A DNA stretch of 64,000 nucleotides from Marispirochaeta sp964554875. GTDB lineage: Bacteria; Spirochaetota; Spirochaetia; JC444; Marispirochaetaceae. Where the stretch lies: NCBI GenBank assembly GCA_964554875.1, contig CAZKQJ010000022.1, forward strand, positions 1 through 64,000, given 5' to 3'. The notes below the pieces were generated by a model that did not search any database, was not told the DNA's origin, and was given only the letters and a program-made list of their open reading frames with translations. A program made the position numbers and the translations under genes. Shown in pieces: positions 15,525-23,707 of this stretch (position 1 is the stretch's first letter; every line of letters starts with the position of its first letter).

Positions 15525-17263
15525 GCCGATTCCTCCTCTTCCAGGCGCTGAAGGTTCGCGATCTCTGCGTAGAAGCCCTCCTGCCCGATCAGCTCATCAT
15601 GGGTCCCTGACTGAACAATGACCCCCTCATCGAGCACAATAATGTGGTCCGCGAATTTGAGGGTCGAAACCCGGTGGGATATGAGAATATTGGTCTTTCC
15701 CCTGCGAAGCTCGATAAAGCCTTCCAGAATGCTCTCCTCCGTGGAGGTATCCACCGCCGCCAGGGCATCATCGAATACGAGGATTTCCGGCCGCGTCAGC
15801 AGGGCCCGGGATATGGCAATACGCTGCTTCTGGCCTCCCGATAGGGTTATTCCCCGCTCCCCCACCTCGGTCTCGTAACCATGAGGGAAAAGCCGTATAT
15901 CCCGGCTGATGGTGGAGGCCTCCGCCGCCGCTTCCACGGCCTCCCGGGGGGCATCATCAACACCGAAAGCGATATTGTCGCTCAGGGTGCTTGAAAACAG
16001 AAAGGTCTCCTGGGGAACGATACCGAAGGTACTCCTCAAACTGGAGAGTTCATACTCCCTGACGTCTCTGCCGGCGATATAGACAGTTCCCGGAGGGGTA
16101 TCCAGGAGCCTGGGAAGCAGCCGTATAAGGGTGCTTTTCCCCGAACCAGTGCGCCCCAGTATACCAAGAGTCTGTCCCGGATGAACCCTGAAGGAGACAT
16201 TCCGCAGGGCGGGAACCAGGGAACCGGGATAGGTGAAACTCAGGTCCCGTACTTCGATGGCTCCCGACTGGGGACAGCAGACTCCCTCATCCGGAGACCT
16301 GATCTCCGGCTCTTCCCGGAGAATCGCGTTGATCCGGGCCAGGGCCGCCCCTCCACGCTCCAGCATATTGACGGTAAAGCCCATACCCAGCATGGGCCAG
16401 ATAAGCATTGCAAGATAACTCATGGCGGCGACAAAATCACCTGGACTCATACCGCCCTCAAGGACCGACAAGCCTCCAAAACGCAGCAGCAGGAGGGTCA
16501 CGATGCCGCCGAGAAAGTGAATCATCGGAAAGGCAAAACCCCACAGCCGTACCAGGGCCAGGTTCCGGCGCTTGTAGTCTTCGTTTTTTCCGGAGAAGAC
16601 CTTGAGGTTGGAATCCTCCCGGACAAAGGCCTTCAGAACGAGTATTCCGCTCAATGCCTCCTGCACATGGCTGCTCAAAGCGGCATAGCCCTCCTGAACG
16701 GCCTTGAAAAGACGTCCCAGAAAACGCCCCATTCCCAAAACCTGCAGGGTAATAAGGGGAAAGGGGGCAAGCACGATCAGGGCAAGATGAGGAAACTGGA
16801 AGACTATAATCGCGATAATGAACAGAGTCATGAAAAGACCGTCGAAGAGGGCCACGAAACCCATCCCCGAGGCCATGCGTACATGGTGCATATCCCCGGT
16901 AGCCCTGGCCATGAGATCACCCGTTGAGCTTCGTCCGTAAAACGAGGGAGAGAGGGTCAGCAGGTGTCCGAAAAGCCGGGATCTGAGTTTCTTTTCGATT
17001 TTCCGGGAAGCCCCGTGAATATAGTAGCGCCATCCGAAGCGTCCCACAGCCACCAGAAAGGCAATCCCCACCATCAGCAGTACCATCTTCCCAACCCAGA
17101 CAAGGTCCACATTTCCGGCGGATATATGGTCGATAAGCGATCGAATGAGCTGGGGAAGAAAGAGCTGTCCAGCGTCGGTGATGAACAAAAAAAGAAAGCC
17201 CATGGCGTAGCGGCCCGCATAGGCCTTGTAATAGGGAAGCAGGGTACGGAATTCCTTCAGCAT
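15521..17263 (-). CDS. ABC exporter half-transporter, degenerate-site partner
   Basis: This 580-residue membrane-ATPase fusion is the first gene of the exporter operon. It has six hydrophobic segments (about residues 15-300), Walker A GRTGSGKST, signature TLSGGQKQ, Walker B LVFDDALAAVD, and switch His in ISHRVST. The residue after the Walker B Asp is Asp, not the catalytic Glu. In the ATP sandwich this site would be completed by the STGQ signature of the partner, so both deviations fall in the same composite site, as in TM287/288-type heterodimers. The stop overlaps the partner's start by 4 nt. The start ATG at 17263 has GAGGA about 10 nt upstream. Confidence 0.92.
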   Translation of the reverse strand: MLKEFRTLLPYYKAYAGRYAMGFLFLFITDAGQLFLPQLIRSLIDHISAGNVDLVWVGKMVLLMVGIAFLVAVGRFGWRYYIHGASRKIEKKLRSRLFGHLLTLSPSFYGRSSTGDLMARATGDMHHVRMASGMGFVALFDGLFMTLFIIAIIVFQFPHLALIVLAPFPLITLQVLGMGRFLGRLFKAVQEGYAALSSHVQEALSGILVLKAFVREDSNLKVFSGKNEDYKRRNLALVRLWGFAFPMIHFLGGIVTLLLLRFGGLSVLEGGMSPGDFVAAMSYLAMLIWPMLGMGFTVNMLERGGAALARINAILREEPEIRSPDEGVCCPQSGAIEVRDLSFTYPGSLVPALRNVSFRVHPGQTLGILGRTGSGKSTLIRLLPRLLDTPPGTVYIAGRDVREYELSSLRSTFGIVPQETFLFSSTLSDNIAFGVDDAPREAVEAAAEASTISRDIRLFPHGYETEVGERGITLSGGQKQRIAISRALLTRPEILVFDDALAAVDTSTEESILEGFIELRRGKTNILISHRVSTLKFADHIIVLDEGVIVQSGTHDELIGQEGFYAEIANLQRLEEEESA

Positions 17264-17331
17264 TGCGTGTTATATCCTCAAGTAGTTCGTATCGAGCGCC
17301 ATCGGCAGGACGATTTTCTTTAGATGTGCCG

Positions 17332-17349
17332 TTGGCTAAATGTAGCCAA
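17332..17349. promoter_or_regulatory. Inverted repeat in the divergent exporter/rex intergenic region
   Basis: TTGGCTA (17332-17338) and TAGCCAA (17343-17349) form a perfect 7-bp inverted repeat with a 4-nt centre. It is unlike the Rex box and lies on the exporter side of the 204-nt region, so it may be an operator for a different regulator. Confidence 0.35.
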
Positions 17350-17393
17350 AGCGTTTGATCCAGTCAATTTGTCTGGAATGATTTCCATACCCC

Positions 17394-17452
17394 TTGACGA
17401 AAATTGTGAAAAGTCCTAGGATTCGCTTCAATTACTGTGAATTATTTCACAA
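17394..17452 (+). promoter_or_regulatory. rex promoter with Rex operator (autoregulation)
   Basis: TTGACG (17394-17399), 17 nt, TAGGAT (17417-17422) form the promoter. Just after the predicted start point lies CTGTGAATTATTTCACAA (17435-17452), which matches the Rex consensus TTGTGAA-N4-TTCACAA at all but one position. A second half-site TTGTGAA (17404-17410) sits in the promoter spacer. Binding there would block transcription of rex. Confidence 0.82.
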
Positions 17453-17467
17453 ACAGCGGGAGTTCCA

Positions 17468-18091
17468 ATGAAAAAGCCCCCACCCCTTCCCAGCCTGGAA
17501 CGGCTGTGCGGAATCTACGGACTGCTGGACAGCCTGCCGGAATCGGACCGGGGCAGGGTCTCATCCAGGGAGCTGGGACGCGCCATCGGACAGACAGCGG
17601 AAACGGTACGCAAGGACATTGCCCACATGAAGGCGGATATCGTATCGGCGGGAGGCTATGATCCGGCGGAACTTAAAGGGGCAATCGCATCCTACCTGGG
17701 GCTGAGGGAAACCCGCAGGGCCTGTATCGTGGGGCTGGGCAGACTTGGCCAGGCAATCCTGCGGTATCCGGGGTTTCAGGACGCCGGCATCGAGATATGT
17801 GCCGGCTTTGACAGGGACACGAACAAGCTGGAACTGCTCATATCGCCGATCCCTTTGCTGCCGTCCCACCGGATTGCCGAGTATGTGCGGGCGGAGAAAA
17901 TCAGCCTGGGGATAATCGCGGTTCCTCCCGACCAGGCCCAGATTACAGCCGACCGCCTGGCCGAAGGCGGCATTCGGGGAATTGTAAATTTTACAGTCCC
18001 GGTATCGGTACCGGAGACAGTAAGCATACGGCATGTTTCGGTTCTTGACGAATTACGTATTCTGGCCGCCTTAACAGACGGCACAGCTTAA
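17468..18091 (+). CDS. rex: Redox-sensing transcriptional repressor Rex
   Basis: This 207-residue repressor senses the NADH/NAD ratio; NAD supports DNA binding and NADH releases it. The N-terminal winged helix (about residues 10-75) includes SSRELGRAIGQTAETVRKDI, and a Rossmann domain follows with GLGRLGQAIL near residue 88. Length and domain order match Rex of Gram-positive bacteria and Thermotogae. GGGAG lies just upstream of the ATG. A near-perfect Rex operator precedes the gene, indicating autoregulation. It is followed after 20 nt by serA and lies 5 kb from the hydrogenase genes, a typical Rex target in anaerobes, though no complete Rex box was found in front of them. Confidence 0.95.
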   Translation: MKKPPPLPSLERLCGIYGLLDSLPESDRGRVSSRELGRAIGQTAETVRKDIAHMKADIVSAGGYDPAELKGAIASYLGLRETRRACIVGLGRLGQAILRYPGFQDAGIEICAGFDRDTNKLELLISPIPLLPSHRIAEYVRAEKISLGIIAVPPDQAQITADRLAEGGIRGIVNFTVPVSVPETVSIRHVSVLDELRILAALTDGTA

Positions 18092-18111
18092 ATACAGGCA
18101 GGAGAAATGAT

Positions 18112-19284
18112 ATGCACAGGATTTTGACCCTCAACAAAATTGCCTCCAAAGGTCTGGACCTTTTTTCAAGGGACCAGTACGAAGTTGCCTCCGAGATAGG
18201 CCATCCGGACGCGATCATCGTCCGGAGCCAGGACATGCACTCTCTGACGATTCCGGAAACCGTCAAGGCCATCGCCCGGGCAGGAGCAGGAACCAATAAT
18301 ATTCCCGTGGAAACCTGTTCCCAGCGGGGAATCGTTGTATTCAATACTCCGGGGGCCAACGCGAATTCCGTCAAGGAGCTTACCCTCACCGGGATGTTCC
18401 TGGCCTCCCGGAAAATATACCGGGGAATACAGTGGGTAAAGAGTCTGGCCGGAAAGGGAGACGAGATTCCCGCCCTGGTGGAAAAGGGAAAGAAGGAGTT
18501 CACCGGCAACGAAATCCGCGGCAAGAAGCTGGGAGTAATCGGTCTGGGGGCCATCGGTGTGGACGTGGCCAACGACGCCGAACGTCTGGGAATGATAGTC
18601 AGCGGCTACGACCCCTTCATTTCTGTGGAAGCGGCCTGGGGGCTCTCACCCAGCATCAAAAAGGCGGAGACCCTGGAAGCCCTGATCGCCGAATCAGATT
18701 ACATCACCGTTCATATACCCCTGAACGATCGGACCCGGGGCATCCTTAACCGTGAGCGCTTTTCCAGGATGAAAAAGGGGGTGAAGGTTCTGAACTTTTC
18801 CCGGGGCGGACTGGTGAACAACGCCGATATGCTGGAAGCGATTCAGGCAGGAATTGTTGACCGTTACGTTACCGATTTTCCCGACGACACTCTCCTGCAG
18901 AACGACAACGTAATTGCCATTCCCCACCTGGGGGCTTCCACTCCGGAAGCGGAGGAAAACTGCGCGGTAATGGCGGCACGTCAGCTGATCACCTTCCTCG
19001 AAACGGGAAACATAATGAACTCCGTCAACTTTCCCGACTGCTCCATGCCTCTTACAACCGATACCCGGATCATCATAGCCAACAGGAACATCCCCAACAT
19101 GGTTGGTCAGATCACTACCATCCTTGCCGAAGAGTCCATGAACATTTCGGAGATGATTAACCGCCACAAGGACGGCTATGCCTACAACATCATCGATGTC
19201 GAATCCCCGGGGACCGATGCCCTACTGACAAAACTCAAGAGCATTGAAGGCGTAGTAATGGCCAGGATCATCGATAAAAACTAA
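18112..19284 (+). CDS. serA: D-3-phosphoglycerate dehydrogenase with C-terminal ACT domain
   Basis: This 390-residue NAD-dependent enzyme oxidises 3-phosphoglycerate, the first step of serine synthesis. The substrate domain has GAGTNNIPVE and the NAD domain KLGVIGLGAIGVDVAN near residue 140. The catalytic His is in IPHLGASTPEAEENC. Residues about 320-390 form an ACT domain (IIIANRNIPNMVGQITTILA), which in this family binds serine for feedback control. A ribosome-binding site GGAG lies 7 nt before the ATG. The 20-nt gap from rex suggests co-transcription, so serine synthesis may respond to NADH levels. Confidence 0.94.
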   Translation: MHRILTLNKIASKGLDLFSRDQYEVASEIGHPDAIIVRSQDMHSLTIPETVKAIARAGAGTNNIPVETCSQRGIVVFNTPGANANSVKELTLTGMFLASRKIYRGIQWVKSLAGKGDEIPALVEKGKKEFTGNEIRGKKLGVIGLGAIGVDVANDAERLGMIVSGYDPFISVEAAWGLSPSIKKAETLEALIAESDYITVHIPLNDRTRGILNRERFSRMKKGVKVLNFSRGGLVNNADMLEAIQAGIVDRYVTDFPDDTLLQNDNVIAIPHLGASTPEAEENCAVMAARQLITFLETGNIMNSVNFPDCSMPLTTDTRIIIANRNIPNMVGQITTILAEESMNISEMINRHKDGYAYNIIDVESPGTDALLTKLKSIEGVVMARIIDKN

Positions 19285-19334
19285 AAGATTGCTTGACCGA
19301 TAGAGTCGGGTCCGCCTATCCTGAAGCCCGTAGT

Positions 19335-21287
19335 ATGGACACACCGGGCCCGACGTATCCGCAAAACCAGAACCTTCCCGCTTCCGACACCGCTTCTGTT
19401 ACACAGTCCGCAATCCCCCTCCCGGGAATCGTATTTGATCTGGACCTGAGCGAAGACGGTATCGCCCGGGTGCTGGATATCGGCCCGCTGCCGGAGCCTG
19501 TTGCCCGGCTGCATCCGGACCCTGCCGATGCTCTGCACTCCCTGCTGGGGGAACACTGGCGGAAGCTTGAGAGTCTCTCCGGGAAGACACTGGCGACCGG
19601 GATCCCGGAGACCATCGATATTCCGTTGACAATGGCCGGAGGTGCAGCGCCGAATCCCCGCTGGTTCATGCTTTCCGTCTCCCCGGACCTTTCAAAATCC
19701 GGAACCGGGAAAGTCCACGCCCTTCTGCTGGATATTCATCATAACCATACAGCTTCGGAAGAACTGGTCCGGGCCAAAGAAACGGCGGAGCAGGCGAACC
19801 GGTCCAAAACTGAGTTTCTCGCCAATATAAGCCACGAACTCAGAACACCCCTGAACGGTATCATCGGTATGACGGATCTGCTCCTGGAAACAAGCCTGAC
19901 GAATGAGCAGGCCGAGTTCGCCCATACGGTCAAGATTTCCAGCGACTCCCTGGTGGCCATAATCAACGACATTCTGGATCTCTCAAAGATTGAAGCGGGA
20001 AAGCTGATCAGTATCGATAAAGCCCCCCTCAATCTTTACTGTCTGGTTCGTAGTGTCTGCGAAACCCTGCTTCCCGCGGCGGAGAGTGCCGGACTCGACC
20101 TGCTTTTCTTTTATGATCCCCGGCTTCCCCTGGAGTTCCGCGCCGATACGGCCCGGCTGAAACAGATTCTGTACAACCTTGTCGGCAACGCCGTCAAGTT
20201 CACCCCCGCAGGATACATCATGGTAAAGGTCGAATCCGGCAGGTCCGGGCCTGGGGACAGTGAAATCCGTTTCAGCGTCGTGGATACCGGGATTGGAATA
20301 CCCGAGAACAAACAGGAACTGATTTTCGAAAAATTCAGCCAGGTCGACGCCTCCATTACCCGGCGTTACGGCGGCGCGGGTCTGGGACTGCCCATAAGCC
20401 GCTCACTTATCGAGGTCATGGGAGGAAGCTTGAGCCTCAAAAGCAGGGAAGGCGAGGGTTCCAGTTTTACCTTCAGCCTGACCCTGGAGCGTGAACCGGA
20501 AAGCGCCCTGTTCAGGGAGCTTCTTGATCTTGAAAACACGCGGATCGCCCTCCTCTGCAGAAACCGGAGAATGGAAGAACTCTACGCCTCCTATATCCGC
20601 TCATGGAAGGGCAGCCCGGTAACCCTGAAGAAGAGTGATGTTCTCCGGGAAAACCGGGGCGCTTTGATCACCGATTTGCCGGCGAAGGAGCTTGAAGCCA
20701 TCAAGCCGAATCTTTCGCAGGCGCAGATGCTGATAATCATCGCCGACATTCGAAGCATCCATACATACGGAAAAATCGGTCTGGAAAACAGTATTATAAC
20801 AAATCCGCCCTTCGACCTGGTAAGGATTGTGGAAGCTCTTGGGGGAAGGAAAAGAGTGGTGACTCCGCCTGGTTCCAGACCTTCGAATGATCCATCCCCC
20901 CTGCGCAGGATACTGATCGCCGAGGACAACGAGATTAACCAGGACGTACTTACCAGGATCTTTGAACGACTCGGATGCAGCGTAACACTGGCGAACGATG
21001 GGGATCAGGCCCACAGGATCTGGAGTAAAGACAGCTTTGACGCGATCTTTATGGACTGCCAGATGCCGGGGGTGGACGGACTCGAGGCCACCCTCCGTAT
21101 ACGTTCCGACGAACCTGATGATCAGCATATTCCGATAATAGCTCTTACCGGACATGCCATGCCGGGAGATCGGGAACGTTTTTTGTCTGTTGGAATGGAT
21201 GATTACCTCAGCAAACCGGTCAGCGCTGCAGACCTGAAAAAAGCGCTGGAACGCTGGACGCGGCAGGCAGCAGAAAAGACACAGTAA
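19335..21287 (+). CDS. Hybrid sensor histidine kinase / response regulator, cytoplasmic
   Basis: This is a soluble kinase of about 650 residues. No membrane segment is seen. The first 130 residues are a weakly conserved sensor region that may be a divergent PAS domain. A HisKA domain follows with the phospho-His in ANISHELRTPLNGI, then the HATPase domain (N box NLVGNAVKFT, G1 DTGIGIPE, G2 GGAGLGLPIS). A degenerate receiver-like stretch comes next, and a full receiver domain closes the protein, with acidic pocket EDNEIN, phospho-Asp in FMDCQMPG, and Lys in LSKPVS. The start is uncertain: ATG 19335 or TTG 19293; neither has a good ribosome-binding site. No partner regulator is adjacent. Confidence 0.9.
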   Translation: MDTPGPTYPQNQNLPASDTASVTQSAIPLPGIVFDLDLSEDGIARVLDIGPLPEPVARLHPDPADALHSLLGEHWRKLESLSGKTLATGIPETIDIPLTMAGGAAPNPRWFMLSVSPDLSKSGTGKVHALLLDIHHNHTASEELVRAKETAEQANRSKTEFLANISHELRTPLNGIIGMTDLLLETSLTNEQAEFAHTVKISSDSLVAIINDILDLSKIEAGKLISIDKAPLNLYCLVRSVCETLLPAAESAGLDLLFFYDPRLPLEFRADTARLKQILYNLVGNAVKFTPAGYIMVKVESGRSGPGDSEIRFSVVDTGIGIPENKQELIFEKFSQVDASITRRYGGAGLGLPISRSLIEVMGGSLSLKSREGEGSSFTFSLTLEREPESALFRELLDLENTRIALLCRNRRMEELYASYIRSWKGSPVTLKKSDVLRENRGALITDLPAKELEAIKPNLSQAQMLIIIADIRSIHTYGKIGLENSIITNPPFDLVRIVEALGGRKRVVTPPGSRPSNDPSPLRRILIAEDNEINQDVLTRIFERLGCSVTLANDGDQAHRIWSKDSFDAIFMDCQMPGVDGLEATLRIRSDEPDDQHIPIIALTGHAMPGDRERFLSVGMDDYLSKPVSAADLKKALERWTRQAAEKTQ

Positions 21288-21290
21288 GGC

Positions 21291-21312
21291 AGGGCCCCCG
21301 TCGGGGAGCCCT
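21291..21312 (+). terminator. Weak hairpin between convergent genes
   Basis: AGGGC plus CCCC pairs with GGGG plus GCCCT across a 3-nt loop with one bulged A, directly after the kinase stop. The T tract is poor (CATTTC), so it may be a weak or bidirectional terminator. Confidence 0.35.
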
Positions 21313-21333
21313 CATTTCAAGCTCCGCAGCCTG

Positions 21334-22524
21334 TCAGCCGGCGGAGAACTTTTTATTGACGATCATGGCGATCGACGCGTCCCCGGTAATGTTGGCGGCG
21401 GTTCCGAAGGAATCCTGAATAAGGAAGAGGGCGAACATCAAGCCCATGGCCTCCTCGCCGAAGCCGAGAACACCCGTCAGCACCGGCCAGGCCGCCATGA
21501 TCGACCCCCCCGGGACCCCGACGGCTCCGACCTCGATTACACTGAGGAGCAGGATAAAGAGGATAACCGGCAGCAGCTCAGGCATTGTCTGATAGGTAAG
21601 CATGGAAACCGTCAGGGCGCTGATGGTAATCGTCATGCCCGAGCCGGAGAGGTGGGTCTGGGAACACATGGGAAAAACAAAGTCCGCCACGTCCTCTTTC
21701 ATGTTGGGGATCAGTTTTCCCTGAGCTACGGAAACCGGCATGGTTACCGCGCTGGAGGTGGTTCCCCAGGCGGTCAGGTAGGCGGGAAACATCAGCTTGA
21801 ATACAGGAAAAGGATTCTGCTTGGCGTATCCGCCGGCAATGAGATACTGAATGAGCAGCCAGATCCACTGCAGCAGGACAATTATCACGAGCATGATCCC
21901 GAAGACCCTCATTTTCGGCCAGAGATCACCCTGGTAGGCGATACCGGCAAAAACTGTCCCCACGTAAAAGGGAACAATCGGAATAATCACCCGGCGGATC
22001 ATCTCTCCGGCTATGTCCCGGACCTCTTTCAGCGTCTTGAACAGGGTCTCCGACTGGACCAGGGTCATGCCGATACCCAGCACAAAGCCCAGGACTATCG
22101 AGGTTATCAGGGATTCGGAAAAAGGATAGGGAATGCGGATGTTCACGATATTCGGCGGCAGTTTACGGGGTTCGATATCCACCATTCCAAGCTCCGTCAG
22201 CCCGGGAAAGATGCCAAAGAAGGCGGCGATGACGACCGCCCCGAGCACACAGGCGATCACGGTGTAGACATAGGAGAGTCCCACGGTAAACCCGAGCATG
22301 CGTCCCGCTTTTTTCCCCATATCAGCGATACCCACAGACAGAAAGGAGATCATGATAATCGGGAGGAAGAACTGAATAAGGTCCTTCAAAATCGATTTTC
22401 CGAAAACCACCACATTCAGGAGCCATTTTGTGGCCCCCCAGTTGCCGGCATACGTACCGATGAGGATACCGAGAAGAATCCCCAGCAGCAGCTTGAAAAT
22501 TAGTCTGAACTGTTTCATACCCAC
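21334..22524 (-). CDS. Dicarboxylate/amino-acid:cation symporter (DAACS, GltP/DctA family)
   Basis: This 396-residue membrane protein imports dicarboxylates or acidic amino acids with Na+ or H+. The C-terminal half carries the family core: a Thr/Ser-rich re-entrant region (TAWGTTSSAVTMPVS), THLSGSGMTITISA, VGVPGGSIMAAWPVL and QDSFGTAANITGDASIAMI. Several hydrophobic helices precede it. It is transcribed alone, convergent with the histidine kinase. Substrate choice between glutamate/aspartate and succinate/fumarate cannot be decided by eye. Confidence 0.92.
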   Translation of the reverse strand: MGMKQFRLIFKLLLGILLGILIGTYAGNWGATKWLLNVVVFGKSILKDLIQFFLPIIMISFLSVGIADMGKKAGRMLGFTVGLSYVYTVIACVLGAVVIAAFFGIFPGLTELGMVDIEPRKLPPNIVNIRIPYPFSESLITSIVLGFVLGIGMTLVQSETLFKTLKEVRDIAGEMIRRVIIPIVPFYVGTVFAGIAYQGDLWPKMRVFGIMLVIIVLLQWIWLLIQYLIAGGYAKQNPFPVFKLMFPAYLTAWGTTSSAVTMPVSVAQGKLIPNMKEDVADFVFPMCSQTHLSGSGMTITISALTVSMLTYQTMPELLPVILFILLLSVIEVGAVGVPGGSIMAAWPVLTGVLGFGEEAMGLMFALFLIQDSFGTAANITGDASIAMIVNKKFSAG

Positions 22525-22567
22525 TCCTTGCGCTTTGTTTCGGCCGGTACAACTGTCCGGTCCGTTT

Positions 22568-23602
22568 CTATTTTTCCAGGACCTCGGAAACCGCCTGGAT
22601 CACTCTGTTTACATGTTCCCCGCTGACATCGTTATGGGTCACCATCCGGATCCTTGTCTCGTCGCAGACCTTGACCTTGATCGATCGATCCAGAAGGGCA
22701 CCTGCCAGCTCCGCCGCCCCTGTTATCCGGGGAGAGACATCCAGGTTGACGATATTCGTCAGCACCCCGCCGCGGTCGACCCGCATGCCCAGGCCTTCCA
22801 TGCCCCGCCGCAGATTCTCGGCGTTTTCGTGGTCCTCAGAAAGACGCCCGGCCATCTTTTCCAGGGCGATGACCGCCGGGGCGGCCACGACCCCTGCCTG
22901 ACGCCAGCCGCCGCCGAAGCGCTGTTTTATGCGCCGGGCTTCGTCAATGAAGGAGCGGCTTCCAGCCAGTATGGATCCCATCGGGGCGGCCAGTCCCTTG
23001 CAGAGACAGAAGGCGGCGGCATCGCAGTCCTTCAGCAGCTCTTTTACATCCACAGCCAGGGCGGCGGCGGAGTTGAAGATCCGGGCACCATCCATGAAGA
23101 CCCCCATTCCCGCCCTGTGAGCGGCGGCGGCAGCCCCGGCATATACATCCGCCGCCAGGGCCAGTCCACGGTTCAGGTGGAAGGAGTTTTCCAGGCAGAG
23201 CAGAGAATGACGCGCCAGCTGGACCCCCTGCTTCGCAATGGTTTTCTCCAGGGAGGAGATATCATAGCTGCCGTTTTCATCCGCCACGATCCGGGGCTGC
23301 ACCCCCGCCAGGGCCGCCAGGGCGCCGGTTTCCAGGTTATAGATATGGGAATCGGCATGAACCAGAACCTCGTCTCCAGGGCGGGTCATGACGGCTACGG
23401 CAATCTCGTTGCTCATGGTCCCGGAGGCAGTAAACATGGAGGCTTCCATACCCAGCAGCTCTGCTGCCAGCTCTTCCAGACGGAGAACCGTGGGATCATC
23501 CCGCAGGATATCATCCCCCACTTCGGCTTCCGCCATTGCTTTTCTCATTTCCGGTGTCGGTCGTGTAACCGTATCGCTTCGAAGGTCAATAATTTCAGGC
23601 AT
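22568..23602 (-). CDS. ltaA: Low-specificity L-threonine aldolase
   Basis: This 344-residue PLP enzyme splits L-threonine or L-allo-threonine to glycine and acetaldehyde. The start motif DLRSDTVTRPTPEMRKAM, the GDDILRDDPTV segment and the PLP-lysine region LCKGLAAPMGS are typical. The frame is open further upstream to 23731, but the family begins at MPEIIDLRSDT, so ATG 23602 is the likely start. No Shine-Dalgarno sequence is present; a TATACT -10 box (23614-23609) lies 6 nt before the ATG, pointing to a leaderless mRNA. It is divergent from the PPIase gene. Confidence 0.93.
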   Translation of the reverse strand: MPEIIDLRSDTVTRPTPEMRKAMAEAEVGDDILRDDPTVLRLEELAAELLGMEASMFTASGTMSNEIAVAVMTRPGDEVLVHADSHIYNLETGALAALAGVQPRIVADENGSYDISSLEKTIAKQGVQLARHSLLCLENSFHLNRGLALAADVYAGAAAAAHRAGMGVFMDGARIFNSAAALAVDVKELLKDCDAAAFCLCKGLAAPMGSILAGSRSFIDEARRIKQRFGGGWRQAGVVAAPAVIALEKMAGRLSEDHENAENLRRGMEGLGMRVDRGGVLTNIVNLDVSPRITGAAELAGALLDRSIKVKVCDETRIRMVTHNDVSGEHVNRVIQAVSEVLEK

Positions 23603-23707
23603 ACGCCGAGTATACCATATACGGAGCCGCTTGAGGGAGAATCTGTCAAAACCACGAAGACTTTCCCCGCTTGCCGCCCCGTCCCTTCCGTGGTAGCATA
23701 GCTTTCT

